A stretch of 64,000 nt of DNA from Reyranella sp. (GTDB lineage Bacteria; Pseudomonadota; Alphaproteobacteria; Reyranellales; Reyranellaceae). Below, in pieces: positions 26,457 to 35,213 of this stretch. A program made the position numbers and the translations under genes. How positions within the stretch are numbered: position 1 is the first letter of the stretch; each line of letters opens with the position of its first letter. The notes under the pieces are model-generated. The model ran no database searches and was not told the DNA's origin. It was given only the letters and a program-made list of their open reading frames with translations. The stretch lies in assembly GCF_030651995.1 (NCBI RefSeq), contig NZ_JAUSBN010000013.1:1-64000 (forward strand), written 5' to 3'.

Positions 26457-27533
26457 TCAGGCCTTCCAGTCCCGCACCGGCTTGACGCCTGCGGCCTTCA
26501 GCGCCTCGATATAGGCGTTGACCAGCGGGCGGGCGGACTTGACGCCCTGCTTCTCGAGCTGGCTTGCCCAGGCCTCCGGCAGGTTGGGCAGCATTGCCGC
26601 CCACTTCGCCCGCTCGGCTTCCGGCAGGGTCGTGACGGTGGCGCCGGCGGCACGCAGGTTCTTCACGGCCTCCTCGGCGAGAGCCGTCTGGGTCTTGGCG
26701 AATTCGGCGTCATAGGCTTTGCCCGCCTTGCGCACGGCCTGTTGTGCGACCGGCGGCAGCTTCTGGAAGCTGCGCAGGTTGAAGGCGAGCGACCCGGTGT
26801 ACTGGGCGCCGAGATTGCAAAGGGTGATGTGCGGCGCGACTTCATGCAGCTTGGCCGACCAGACCGGCGACATCGACACGATCGCGCCCTGCGCGACACC
26901 GGTCTGGATGCCATTGTAGTAGGTGTTGAGGTTGCCGGCGACGGCGACCGCCCCGGTGCCCTGCAGCCAGTTGGCGATCGGGCCCGGTACGAAGATCTTC
27001 TTGCCCGCGAGGTCGGCGGCGGAATTCACCGGAAAGTTCGTGATGAGCTGGTAACCGTCGATGGCGACGATCCCCAGCACCATCATGTTGTTCTTCGACC
27101 AGGCGTCGTTCATCTCGGTGAACTGCCCGTTCAGCTTCTCGACGATGGCGCTGACGGTGGCGATGTCCGGCGAACCGAACGGCACCTGCAGCGTCACTTG
27201 CTGCAGCGGGAACTTGGCGGCTTCGAAGATCTGCGACACGAGGCCTGCATCGGACACGGAGGTCTTGAGCGCATCGCTCTCGGCACCGAGCTTCGCCACG
27301 GTGCCGCCATAGGCCTTGGTCCATTCGATCTTCACCGGCGAGCCGGCGGCGGCGAGCTCGCGGTCGATCGTGCCGAGGAACGTCTCGTCGAGCACCTTGA
27401 CCCAATTGAACACCGGCGGGTGGCCGCAGGTGATCGTGAACTTCAGGATCTGCTGCGCCCGCGCAGCGTTGGTGCCGCCAAATGCGACGAGCCCGGCTGC
27501 AGCCGATGCGCCGATGAACTGCCTGCGATCCAT
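26457..27533 (-). CDS. TRAP transporter periplasmic receptor (DctP family)
   Basis: 358 residues. The N-terminus MDRRQFIGASAAAGLVAFGG, with cleavage near ARAQ, resembles a Tat-type signal (R-R-x-F). Mature features include FTITCGHPPVFNWVKVLDET and the receptor stretch GVAQGAIVSMSPVWSAKLHE near the ligand Arg/aromatic region. It delivers an organic acid or similar ligand to the downstream membrane subunits. First gene of the operon. Confidence 0.9.
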   Translation of the reverse strand: MDRRQFIGASAAAGLVAFGGTNAARAQQILKFTITCGHPPVFNWVKVLDETFLGTIDRELAAAGSPVKIEWTKAYGGTVAKLGAESDALKTSVSDAGLVSQIFEAAKFPLQQVTLQVPFGSPDIATVSAIVEKLNGQFTEMNDAWSKNNMMVLGIVAIDGYQLITNFPVNSAADLAGKKIFVPGPIANWLQGTGAVAVAGNLNTYYNGIQTGVAQGAIVSMSPVWSAKLHEVAPHITLCNLGAQYTGSLAFNLRSFQKLPPVAQQAVRKAGKAYDAEFAKTQTALAEEAVKNLRAAGATVTTLPEAERAKWAAMLPNLPEAWASQLEKQGVKSARPLVNAYIEALKAAGVKPVRDWKA

Positions 27534-27801
27534 GGTGTCTCCGCCCCTTCGTGTTTTGTTGCCCGTAGGCTATGCGACGATGTGTGGCGGGATCAAGCCA
27601 AGCTGTCGGCATGGCAGGCCTGAATTGCTCCGGTCCCAGAAATTTGGACTTGACGGACAAGGGAACCCGAAGGCGCGTTTGGCGCCTCGACGAATGCCGT
27701 GATCGTGCCGGGCACGTCGGAGCTGTCGCGTCCGTTCTCGGTTGGGCGGTCTGAACCGCCCCGGGTTTGTCGGAGGCTCCAACCCTTGAGAGAGTGGAGC
27801 G

Positions 27802-28110
27802 ATGACAAGCAAGACAGCAAACGAGTTTTCGACCGAGGTGCGCGAGCGGGCAATCCAGCCGGTGCTGGATCACGAGGCTGAACACGGATCGCGGTGGGCG
27901 ACGGTGGTGTCTATCGCGTCCAAGATCGGCTATGCGGCGCAGACCTGAACGAATGGATGAAGGAGGCCGAGCACGACAGCGGGAAGCCTGGCTTCGCCAG
28001 CAACATGGCGGCCCGGCTAAAGGCGCTCGAATGAGAGAGCCGTGAGCTTGGCCAGCCCGCTAATGGCGAGGATAAAGAGCCAGATTGGTCGATCAGGCGT
28101 CGCTTTGGGC
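27802..28110 (+). pseudogene. IS3-type orfA transposase relic, frameshifted
   Basis: [20 protein letters not shown], then [20 protein letters not shown] and KIGYAAQT is the HTH protein OrfA of an IS3 element. A one-base loss then shifts the frame, and the rest reads LNEWMKEAEHDSGKPGFASN, AARLKALE and a stop. OrfB is absent. The preceding stretch (about 27750-27800, GAACCGCCCCGGGTTTGTCG) looks like the IS left end. Confidence 0.75.
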
Positions 28111-28149
28111 GGTGAACGCGGCACGAGTGCCGGCAAATCGGCGCCGGCC

Positions 28150-28228
28150 GACCGGAGGTTCCCCGCTACCCAGCGCAATGATAAGCTTTGTGCCGGTCCA
28201 CGGGTTCATCCGGGCAATGTCGAATAAG
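28150..28228 (+). mobile_element. IS1380-type right-end relic
   Basis: A non-coding segment ending GGGTTCATCCGGGCAATGTCG resembles the terminal parts of the relics at 10375 (CTATCTGCGGAATGTCGG) and 22965 (opposite strand, TTTCATCCGGGGAATGTCGG). No transposase codons remain. It lies immediately upstream of xylF and could contribute to its promoter. Confidence 0.4.
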
Positions 28229-28239
28229 TTGGGGGAAAC

Positions 28240-29271
28240 ATGGTGCGCAGCTTCTTCGCGGCCCTTGCCGGCGCCGCGATCCTGGTCGGCTTGCCCGCGC
28301 AGGCGCAGACGATCGGGGTGAGCTGGTCGAACTTCCAGGAAGAACGCTGGAAGACCGACGAAGCAGCCATCAAGGCGGCGATCGCGGCCGGCGGCGGCAC
28401 CTACGTCTCGGCCGACGCGCAGAGTTCGGCCGCCAAGCAGTTGACCGACATCGAGGCGCTGATTGCGCGCGGCGCCAAGGTGTTGATCGTGCTGGCGCAG
28501 GACGCCAACGCCATCCGCCCCGCGATCGAGAAGGCGCTCAACGAGGGCATCCCGGTGATCGGCTACGACCGCCTGATCGAGATGAAGGATGTGCTCTACA
28601 TCACCTTCGACAACAAGGAAGTCGGCCGCATCCAGGCACGTGAAGTCGCCAAGGTGAAGCCCGAAGGCAACTACGTCTTCATCAAGGGCTCGTCGTCGGA
28701 TCCCAACGCCGACTTCCTCTATGCCGGCCAGCGCGAAGTGCTGGAGACGGCGATCAAGGGCGGCAAGATCAAGGTGGTCGGTGACGCCTATACCGACGCC
28801 TGGCTGCCGGCCAACGCCCAGCGCAACATGGAGCAGTTCCTTACCGCCAACCGCAACAAGGTCGACGCGGTCGTGGCTTCGAACGACGGCACGGCCGGCG
28901 GCGCGATTGCGGCGCTGGCGGCGCAGGGCCTGGCGGGCTCCGTGCCCGTGTCAGGCCAGGACGGCGATCACGCTGCCCTGAACCGCGTGGCACTCGGCAC
29001 CCAGACCGTGAGCGTCTGGAAGGACGCCCGCGCGCTCGGCAAGTCCGCGGGCGAGGCGGCGATCAGGCTCGCCAAGGGCACCAAGCTCTCCGGCCTGCCG
29101 GGCACCGTCACGTGGGGCGATGGCCCGCGCAAGGTGGCGATGACTTCGATCCTGCTCACGCCCGTACCGATCACCCGGGACAACCTCGATGTGGTCATCC
29201 AGGGCGGCTGGGTCAGCAAGGACGTGGTTTGCCGCGGCGTAAAGCCCGGTAGCACCAAGGTCTGCAACTGA
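28240..29271 (+). CDS. xylF: Xylose-type ABC transporter substrate-binding protein
   Basis: 343 residues. A signal peptide ([20 protein letters not shown], then QAQ) is followed by [20 protein letters not shown], the N-terminal lobe of XylF-like sugar receptors. The hinge and ligand regions include [23 protein letters not shown] and [11 protein letters not shown]. It is followed immediately by the permease and ATPase genes. Xylose is the expected ligand from family similarity, not shown directly. The ribosome site is GGGGGAA. Confidence 0.88.
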   Translation: MVRSFFAALAGAAILVGLPAQAQTIGVSWSNFQEERWKTDEAAIKAAIAAGGGTYVSADAQSSAAKQLTDIEALIARGAKVLIVLAQDANAIRPAIEKALNEGIPVIGYDRLIEMKDVLYITFDNKEVGRIQAREVAKVKPEGNYVFIKGSSSDPNADFLYAGQREVLETAIKGGKIKVVGDAYTDAWLPANAQRNMEQFLTANRNKVDAVVASNDGTAGGAIAALAAQGLAGSVPVSGQDGDHAALNRVALGTQTVSVWKDARALGKSAGEAAIRLAKGTKLSGLPGTVTWGDGPRKVAMTSILLTPVPITRDNLDVVIQGGWVSKDVVCRGVKPGSTKVCN

Positions 29272-29312
29272 GGTTTCTCCGCGCCACCGAGATCGACGCC
29301 CGCCTGGTCGGC

Positions 29313-30530
29313 ATGCTGGCCGCGCTGGTGTTGATCTGGGTCGGCGTCGACATCCTCTCCGGCGGCGCCTTCCTTACGCCGCGCAATCTCTGGAACCTCT
29401 CCGTCCAGACCGCGTCGGTCATGGTCATGGCGACCGGCATGGTGCTGGTGATCGTCGCGCGCCATATCGACCTGTCGGTCGGCTCCGTCCTGGGGGTCGT
29501 CGGCATGGTGATGGGCGTGACCCAGACCGAGTTCCTGCCCCGCCTCATGGGCTACGACAGCCCGTTCATCTGGATCCTGGCGCTTGCCGCCGGAGTGGCC
29601 GTCGGCGCCGCAATCGGCCTGCTGCATGGCGTCATCATCGCCTATCTCGGCGTGCCGGCCTTCATCGTCACGCTGGGCGGCCTTCTGGTGTGGCGCGGCT
29701 GCGCCTGGTGGATCACCTCCGGTCGCACCGTGGCGCCGATGGACGATGCCTTCCGCCGCATGGGCGGGGGTGTCGAGGGCGCGATCGGCTCGACCTGGAC
29801 CTGGGTGGTGGGCGTGCTCGCTGTCGCCGCCATCGTCTTGCGCGCCCTTCATGCCCGTCGGCGCCGCCAGCAGGTTGGCTTCGCGCTGCGCCCGGTGTGG
29901 GCGGAAGTCGTGGTGGCCGGGCTCGCATGCGCCGGTGTGCTGACGGTCGTGCTGGTCGCCAACAGCTATGACCTGCCGCCGCGCGTCGCCGAGCGGATCG
30001 CCGCCGCGCGCGGCCTCGTGGTGCCGCCGGAAGGCCTGTCGATCGCGCACGGCCTCGCCGTACCGGTGCTGATCGCGGTCGGCGCCGGCATCGTCGTCAC
30101 CTTCCTGGCCCGGCGCACGCGCTTTGGCCGCTACGTCTTCGCGCTGGGCGGCAATCCAGAGGCTGCCGAGCTGTCGGGCGTCGACACGCGGCGCATCACG
30201 GTGCTCGTGTTTGTCCTGATGGGCGTGCTGTGCGCCGTCGCGGCCGCGATCTCGACCGCGCGCCTCAATGCGGCGACGAACGCGCAAGGCACGCTCGACG
30301 AGCTTTATGTCATCGCCGCGACCGTGATCGGCGGCACGTCGCTCGGCGGCGGCCTCGGCACGGTCGCCGGCGCCATGCTGGGCGCGCTGGTGATGCAGAG
30401 CCTGCAGTCGGGCATGGTGCTGATGGGCCTCGACACGCCCCTGCAGAACATCGTCGTCGGTCTGGTTCTGGTGGTCGCCGTGTGGCTCGATCGGCTCTAC
30501 CGCTCGCGCACGCTGAAGGGCGCGGCATGA
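29313..30530 (+). CDS. xylH: Xylose-type ABC transporter permease
   Basis: At least 405 residues and about 10 membrane segments. RPS-like signatures are [31 protein letters not shown] and [20 protein letters not shown]. Conserved N-terminal residues [14 protein letters not shown] lie upstream of the first ATG (29313). No ATG, GTG or TTG lies in frame between the xylF stop and 29313, but a CTG at 29268 overlaps the xylF stop as CTGA. The true start is probably that CTG. The 3' end overlaps xylG by ATGA. Confidence 0.85.
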   Translation: MLAALVLIWVGVDILSGGAFLTPRNLWNLSVQTASVMVMATGMVLVIVARHIDLSVGSVLGVVGMVMGVTQTEFLPRLMGYDSPFIWILALAAGVAVGAAIGLLHGVIIAYLGVPAFIVTLGGLLVWRGCAWWITSGRTVAPMDDAFRRMGGGVEGAIGSTWTWVVGVLAVAAIVLRALHARRRRQQVGFALRPVWAEVVVAGLACAGVLTVVLVANSYDLPPRVAERIAAARGLVVPPEGLSIAHGLAVPVLIAVGAGIVVTFLARRTRFGRYVFALGGNPEAAELSGVDTRRITVLVFVLMGVLCAVAAAISTARLNAATNAQGTLDELYVIAATVIGGTSLGGGLGTVAGAMLGALVMQSLQSGMVLMGLDTPLQNIVVGLVLVVAVWLDRLYRSRTLKGAA

Positions 30531-31279
30531 GTGCGGCGCTGCCGCTCGTCGCGATGCGCGGCATGAGTATCAGCTTCGGCGGCGTCCGTGCGGTCGACGA
30601 CGTATCGCTCGATCTCCACGCCGGCGAGGTGGTGGGCCTGCTCGGCCATAACGGCGCCGGCAAGTCGACCTTCATCAAGATGCTGTCGGGCGCCTATCAC
30701 CCCGACGCGGGCGAGATCCGCATCGATGGGCAAGCCGTCACGATCAACAGCCCGCGCGATGCGCGTCGCCACGGCATCGAGACGATCTATCAGACGCTGG
30801 CGCTGGCCGACAATCTGGACGCCGCCGCCAACCTGTTCCTCGGCCGTGAGCTCAGGACCGCCTGGGGCACGCTCGACGACGTCGCCATGGAGGCCGAGAC
30901 GCGCCGGGTGATGGCGCGCCTCAATCCGCATTTCGTCAAGTTCAAGGAACCTGTGCGCGCCCTCTCGGGCGGCCAGCGCCAGGCGGTGGCCATCGCCCGG
31001 GCAATCCACTTCAACGCCCGTATCCTGATCATGGATGAGCCGACCGCGGCGCTTGGGCCGCAGGAAACGAAGCAGGTTGCCGATCTCATCCTGCAGCTCA
31101 AGCGCGAGGGGATCGGCATCTTCCTCATCAGCCACGACATCCACGACGTCTTCGATCTGGCCGATCGCGTGGCGGTGATGAAGAACGGCAAGATGGTCGG
31201 CACCGCGCCGACGCGTGCAGTGACCAAGGATCAGGTGCTCGAGATGATCATCCTCGGCACCAGGCCCTCGATTCAGTAA
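30527..31279 (+). CDS. xylG: Xylose-type ABC transporter ATP-binding protein (single NBD)
   Basis: 250 residues with one nucleotide-binding domain: Walker [10 protein letters not shown], signature [15 protein letters not shown], Walker [14 protein letters not shown]-loop LISHDIHD. Enterobacterial XylG has two such domains fused, so a homodimer of this short form is expected. Its ATGA overlap with xylH indicates translational coupling. Last gene of the F-H-G operon. Confidence 0.88.
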   Translation: MSAALPLVAMRGMSISFGGVRAVDDVSLDLHAGEVVGLLGHNGAGKSTFIKMLSGAYHPDAGEIRIDGQAVTINSPRDARRHGIETIYQTLALADNLDAAANLFLGRELRTAWGTLDDVAMEAETRRVMARLNPHFVKFKEPVRALSGGQRQAVAIARAIHFNARILIMDEPTAALGPQETKQVADLILQLKREGIGIFLISHDIHDVFDLADRVAVMKNGKMVGTAPTRAVTKDQVLEMIILGTRPSIQ

Positions 31280-31365
31280 GGCCTGCCGGGCGGCGATCTT
31301 CGAGGCTGTCCCTGCCAAGGACTCCATCCACCGGCTTGCGGGGCTTGTTCGGGAGCAGGTCCTGC

Positions 31366-31827
31366 TCACGGGCTCAGGAACTGACCATCGGCGATGCCGG
31401 ACGGCTTCCCGACGACCAGCATGATGCGCTGACCGCGTGCGGTCTGGCCCCGTGCCACGAAGCTGTCGCGCCGGTCACCTGCCTTCCGCTGGTAGGTCCC
31501 ATTGCCGCTGAAGGAGCCCTTGAAGCACGCGAGCGAGAACTTTCCCGTGCGCGGAGAATCCACGGTGAAGGTGCCGTTGCACACCTGTTCTCCGGCTTCG
31601 TTGGCGACCGTGAAGGAGACAGATGAATCGCGCCCCAGCACGCCACCGTAGTGGGCGACTCCCTTCAGCTGCCTGACATTGCTGATGTCGTCCCGATAGA
31701 CGAGGGTGATTGGACCAGGGCGACTGGCGGCCGCTTGCTGGGCAATCGAGGGACGAGGCGACAGGTCGAATGCCAACCCCATGACCACGCCGATAGCCAC
31801 GCCAAATGCTCTGACGCTAAAGGTCAC
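31366..31827 (-). CDS. Small exported protein of unknown function
   Basis: 153 residues from a GTG start. A hydrophobic signal (RAFGVAIGVVMGLAF) ends near SIAQQ. The mature part contains VCNGTFTVDSPRTGKFSLAC and FKGSFSGNGTYQRK, a beta-rich pattern with two Cys that could form a disulfide. Family not recognised. Convergent with xylG, 86 bp away. Confidence 0.6.
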   Translation of the reverse strand: MTFSVRAFGVAIGVVMGLAFDLSPRPSIAQQAAASRPGPITLVYRDDISNVRQLKGVAHYGGVLGRDSSVSFTVANEAGEQVCNGTFTVDSPRTGKFSLACFKGSFSGNGTYQRKAGDRRDSFVARGQTARGQRIMLVVGKPSGIADGQFLSP

Positions 31828-31976
31828 GGGCCCAGTCCAGGCATTCTCCGATGCGCACGCTCCATTGCATCGGTCGGATTGTTTCGCACGTTACCTGCGC
31901 CAGCAACCGCTCGGCTGCATCTCTCCGCGAACGCGAAGCAGATCGGCGCGCCACATACCTGTCCGTGCCCAGGCTT

Positions 31977-32306
31977 TTATTTCTTCCTGCTGCGCCTGGT
32001 CGTCGCCGGCGGCTTCAGCGCGGCCGCCAGCGCCGCCACGCCGACGCCCAGCGCCTCGCGATGCGACTCGTCGAGGAAATCATGCGCCATCAACCCCTGG
32101 CCGATCTCCTTCAGCATGTCGGCCAGCAGGTAGTAGTGCAGGTGGACGGTGATCTCGCGCCGCTCCTCACCGGTGCGTACAAGGCGCAGCATCACCTCGT
32201 CGGGCTCGACCTTCACGTCGAACGACGCCTCCCGCCCGAACGACCCCATGTAGGTCTTGTCGGGGAAATCGACCGAAACCTCTGCCTTGTCGGAAATGGA
32301 CTTCAT
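31977..32306 (-). CDS. Small cytoplasmic protein of unknown function
   Basis: 109 residues from ATG 32306. MKSISDKAEVSVDFPDKTYM and a beta-strand pattern are followed by a helical half (HLHYYLLADMLKEIGQGLMA) and a basic tail (TTRRSRKK). No signal peptide, no recognised domain. Codon use fits the genome, so it is likely real. Confidence 0.6.
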   Translation of the reverse strand: MKSISDKAEVSVDFPDKTYMGSFGREASFDVKVEPDEVMLRLVRTGEERREITVHLHYYLLADMLKEIGQGLMAHDFLDESHREALGVGVAALAAALKPPATTRRSRKK

Positions 32307-32551
32307 TGCTGGTCGCCTGCCTCCTATGCCGGACTCGAGCCTAGAGGATGCAACGCCGAAACATTTGACATGGCGCAAGTGCGGCCCCGCCTCTTCTCGT
32401 CAGGCCAGAAAAGAATCGACCGAGAGAGCGGATGCCAGGGTCACTCGCTCCGCCAGTGCCTTTTGAGCCGGTGTTCTCTTCGGTCGCCGCGGACCCGGGA
32501 AGAGATCAAGGGCGGCGGGGACTTCGGGGTAGACTTCCTGACCGGGCCGGT

Positions 32552-32983
32552 TCATCTCGCCCTGGCGTGATCCCATGGGTCGATCACCTCGACGCCGCAG
32601 CCTTCATAGTCTCCGGTGTTCCGGGTCGCCACGCTGGCGCCATGGGCGCGCGCGATCGCGGCGATCTGGCAGTCGAACTGGCTGATGGGGCGGCCGGCGG
32701 CGCGGCGCTCGGCGGCGATGGCGGCATAGGCGCGCGAGGCTTCGCGATCGAAGGGCAGGACGCGGTCGCGAAAATCTTCGTCCAGAATGCCCTCGATGGC
32801 GGCGCCGATCGTGGTGCGGCGGCGACCGGCCGGAAGGATCGCCACGCCATGGCGGAGTTCCGCCTCGCCAACGGTCGTGAAGTAGACGCTCGCGCCATCC
32901 TGGGCCGCGAGCCACGCCTCGACTCGGGGTGCCGGGTTCGGTCGCAGCAGTTCGGACAGCACGTTTGTGTCGAGTACGATCAA
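32552..32983 (-). CDS. PIN-domain toxin (VapC/FitB type)
   Basis: 143 residues. The PIN-fold acidic residues are present: D5 in MIVLDTNVLSE, E40/E42 in TTVGEAEL, D104 in SQFDCQIAAIA and D125 in TRNTGDYEG. It is a predicted metal-dependent ribonuclease that inhibits translation when free. The start is TTG at 32983, whose bases overlap the antitoxin stop (TTGA). Longer frames lie inside the antitoxin gene. Ends VEVIDPWDHARAR, typical of FitB. Confidence 0.88.
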   Translation of the reverse strand: MIVLDTNVLSELLRPNPAPRVEAWLAAQDGASVYFTTVGEAELRHGVAILPAGRRRTTIGAAIEGILDEDFRDRVLPFDREASRAYAAIAAERRAAGRPISQFDCQIAAIARAHGASVATRNTGDYEGCGVEVIDPWDHARAR

Positions 32984-33234
32984 GCGCGCTTTCCCGAGAG
33001 GCGCGGCGGGGCACGTATCTTGTCTCGGGGCGGCAGATCGAGTTCCACGCCGCCCAGCGGCGCCACGCGCGAGCGAATGGCGGCGGCCAGATTTCGGGGC
33101 GGGGCGGTCTCGGTCACGACCAGCCGCAGGATGGCCCGCGCCTCCTCTTCCATCGAGCGCCCGTGTTCGGCGGCGCGGATGCGAAGGCGACGCTTCAAAT
33201 CGTCTTCGAGGTTGCGGATCGTGATGCTCGCCAT
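32980..33234 (-). CDS. FitA/VapB-type ribbon-helix-helix antitoxin
   Basis: 84 residues. MASITIRNLEDDLKRRLRIR, then AAEHGRSMEEEARAIL is the ribbon-helix-helix DNA-binding fold of FitA-like antitoxins. The C-terminal tail (ELDLPPRDKIRAPPR) would thread into the PIN active site. First gene of the pair, overlapping the toxin by 4 bp. It probably represses its own promoter through the 21-bp palindrome at 33265-33285. Confidence 0.88.
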   Translation of the reverse strand: MASITIRNLEDDLKRRLRIRAAEHGRSMEEEARAILRLVVTETAPPRNLAAAIRSRVAPLGGVELDLPPRDKIRAPPRLSGKRA

Positions 33235-33264
33235 GGGGTACCTCTCGTTCCTGCAGTATTAAGC

Positions 33265-33285
33265 GTTGATTGCAATGCAATCAAC
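33265..33285. promoter_or_regulatory. 21-bp palindromic operator of the toxin-antitoxin operon
   Basis: GTTGATTGCA, A, TGCAATCAAC is a perfect 10-bp inverted repeat around one base. It lies 31 bp upstream of the antitoxin ATG. Toxin-antitoxin complexes of this family bind such palindromes for autoregulation. Binding here is inferred from position and symmetry. Confidence 0.65.
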
Positions 33286-33399
33286 CGTCCGGCGGTCCAG
33301 GTCTCTTGTTCAGACCCTTCTTGTCCACAACGGTGACCTTGCCTGAGACCACGAACGTCATTTTTCATTGTAGTCTGTGCAGATCAGACGCGAGGGTGC

Positions 33400-34563
33400 A
33401 TGGCGAGAGTCGCAAAGACGAAGCGAAAGAGCGCCGGCCGCCGGGCCAAGGCGAAGGCCCCCCGCGCTCTGCCGGTTTCGGAGTCCGACCTGGACGCGCT
33501 GGTGACCTCGTTCATGCGGCTGCTGGAGGAGGACGATGACGGCGATGAAGTCCTCGATCTCGCCCAGGAGAAGGCCTTCGAGGCGATGGAGGCGCCGCGG
33601 GCCGAAGAGCGGATCGCGCTGGCGCGGGAGGCGCTGGCGCTGTCGCCGCTCTGCTCGGACGCCTATCTCGTGCTCGCACGGGAGACCGCCGATGCCAACG
33701 AGGCGCTCGAACTCTACCGGCGAGCTGTCGCCGTCGGCGCAGAAGCGTTGGGCGAGACCGCTTTCCAGGACGACGCCGGTTCGTTCTGGGGTTTGCTCCA
33801 GACCCGACCCTACATGCGCGCGCGCCATGAGCTGGCCCTGGCCCTCTGGCGCCGCGGTCACCGCGACGAAGCCGTCGGCCACTATCATGAAATGCTGCGC
33901 CTCAATCCCGGCGACAATCAGGGCATCCGCTACCTGTTGATCGATGCCTTGCTCGAACTCGGCCTTGAGGCAGACGCCGGCGCGCTCCTGAAGCGCTACA
34001 AGAACGATGGCTCGGCTCACTGGACCTGGTCGGCAGCGCTACTGGAGTTTCGACGCACCGGAAACAGCGCACCCGCCAACAAGGCGCTGGCCCGGGCCGT
34101 CGACGCCAACCGTCACGTGGCGGCCTATCTGCTGGGCGCACAGCCGCTTCCGCCGACCTTGCCGGAATACATCGGCATGGGCGACGAGACCGAGGCCGTT
34201 TCCTATGTCCATTCCGCTGCCGGCGCCTGGGATGCCGCGCCGGATGCGAAGGCCTGGGTGGCCGATGCTCCGGTGATCGCCCTCGGGCAGGAAGACGATC
34301 CTCGGGATGCCGAACTCGACTACGAACCGGATCCCGATCGCATCGACCAGGCCGTTCTCGCCCTGCTCCTGCATGGACTGCATGACGAGGCGCGCGCCTG
34401 GAAGACTTTCGATTGGAACGCGCTCGACCGGCTGCATGCCAGGGGCCTCATCTCCAACCCGGCGAGTCGCGCCAAATCGGTCGTCTTCACCGACGAAGGC
34501 CTGGAAGCGGCGCTGCAAGCGCATCGCGAGCTTTTTGCCAGGAAGCCGCCGAAATCGCGATAG
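33400..34563 (+). CDS. TPR/ST7-like protein fused to a DUF6429 domain
   Basis: 387 residues. A basic N-terminus (TKRKSAGRRAKAKAPRA) is followed by TPR-like helices (ALREALALSPLCSDAYLVLA-type units, RGHRDEAVGHYHEMLRLNPG). From about 305 onward comes a separate domain, DRIDQAVLALLLHGLHDEAR, then AWKTFDWNALDRLHARGLIS and VVFTDEGLEAAL, which matches small stand-alone DUF6429 proteins. The fusion joins a scaffold and a domain of unknown function. No operon partner is evident. Confidence 0.75.
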   Translation: MARVAKTKRKSAGRRAKAKAPRALPVSESDLDALVTSFMRLLEEDDDGDEVLDLAQEKAFEAMEAPRAEERIALAREALALSPLCSDAYLVLARETADANEALELYRRAVAVGAEALGETAFQDDAGSFWGLLQTRPYMRARHELALALWRRGHRDEAVGHYHEMLRLNPGDNQGIRYLLIDALLELGLEADAGALLKRYKNDGSAHWTWSAALLEFRRTGNSAPANKALARAVDANRHVAAYLLGAQPLPPTLPEYIGMGDETEAVSYVHSAAGAWDAAPDAKAWVADAPVIALGQEDDPRDAELDYEPDPDRIDQAVLALLLHGLHDEARAWKTFDWNALDRLHARGLISNPASRAKSVVFTDEGLEAALQAHRELFARKPPKSR

Positions 34564-34615
34564 CACGACGCCGCCGGACGTGGTGGTCCTGGCACCTTCC
34601 CCGACGCAGCGGCCA

Positions 34616-35146
34616 TCACCCGGCTCGCCGGCGCCGAGACAGTTCGCGGTATAGCGCTTCACGCGTGACACCGAGTTCCGCCGCCACTTCTTGCCAGCGA
34701 CCCTTGTCGGGCAATCGATTCCCCTCGGCGAGCCAGGCGCCGAGACGGTCCGCGACGCGCGGCAGGGAGCGGATCTCGGCCCGGAGGCGCGCTGCCTGAA
34801 CCGCCTGCGCGAGGTTTTTCGCCCAGGTGTCCGCAAGATCGGGAGCCGACTTCAGCCGCATCCGGAAAGTGCGGCGCGACAGAACCGCCGCCCTGCAAGG
34901 CCCGCGAGCGACGGCATCGCAGTGATAGACGTCCGACCAGGCCGAGGCCTCGGCGAGGACCTGTCCCGGGCCGGCACGCTGCAGGATCATCCTCAGCCCG
35001 TGACCCGTGTGACGGACGAGTTCGGCGTGCCCGGAGCGCAGCAGGATCATCGACACCACCGCGTCGCCGGCACGGAACAGGGCCTCCCCGGGGGCAAAAT
35101 CGCGCAAGCCGGCATCGGCAAACAGCCGCTCGAAATTTCCAGACAT
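34616..35146 (-). CDS. Crp/Fnr-family transcriptional regulator
   Basis: 176 residues from MSGNFERLF (35146); an upstream ATG at 35158 is possible but lies within the inverted repeat. An N-terminal cyclic-nucleotide-type beta-barrel (FAPGEALFRAGDAVVSMILL) and a C-terminal winged helix (WQEVAAELGVTREALYRELS) are seen. The ligand-binding PBC of true cAMP receptors is not evident, and no Cys cluster for Fe-S is present. It is divergent from the exported gene at 35214 and separated from it by an inverted repeat, so it probably regulates that promoter and its own. Confidence 0.85.
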   Translation of the reverse strand: MSGNFERLFADAGLRDFAPGEALFRAGDAVVSMILLRSGHAELVRHTGHGLRMILQRAGPGQVLAEASAWSDVYHCDAVARGPCRAAVLSRRTFRMRLKSAPDLADTWAKNLAQAVQAARLRAEIRSLPRVADRLGAWLAEGNRLPDKGRWQEVAAELGVTREALYRELSRRRRAG

Positions 35147-35155
35147 GATTGCGAT

Positions 35156-35179
35156 CATATGCGGCGCGGTCCGCATATG
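35156..35179. promoter_or_regulatory. 24-bp inverted repeat in a divergent promoter
   Basis: CATATGCGG, CGCGGT, CCGCATATG has perfect 9-bp arms and a 6-bp spacer, a good geometry for a Crp/Fnr dimer. It lies in the 67 bp between the regulator and the exported protein gene, close enough to control both. Operator function is inferred. Confidence 0.6.
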
Positions 35180-35213
35180 CGACAGGGGTGCGAGGTACCT
35201 CGGGAGCCTCGCG

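Noticed and set aside
28968-30287. 439-codon minus-strand frame
   Set aside because: Antisense to xylF/xylH; His/Asp/Arg-rich shadow.
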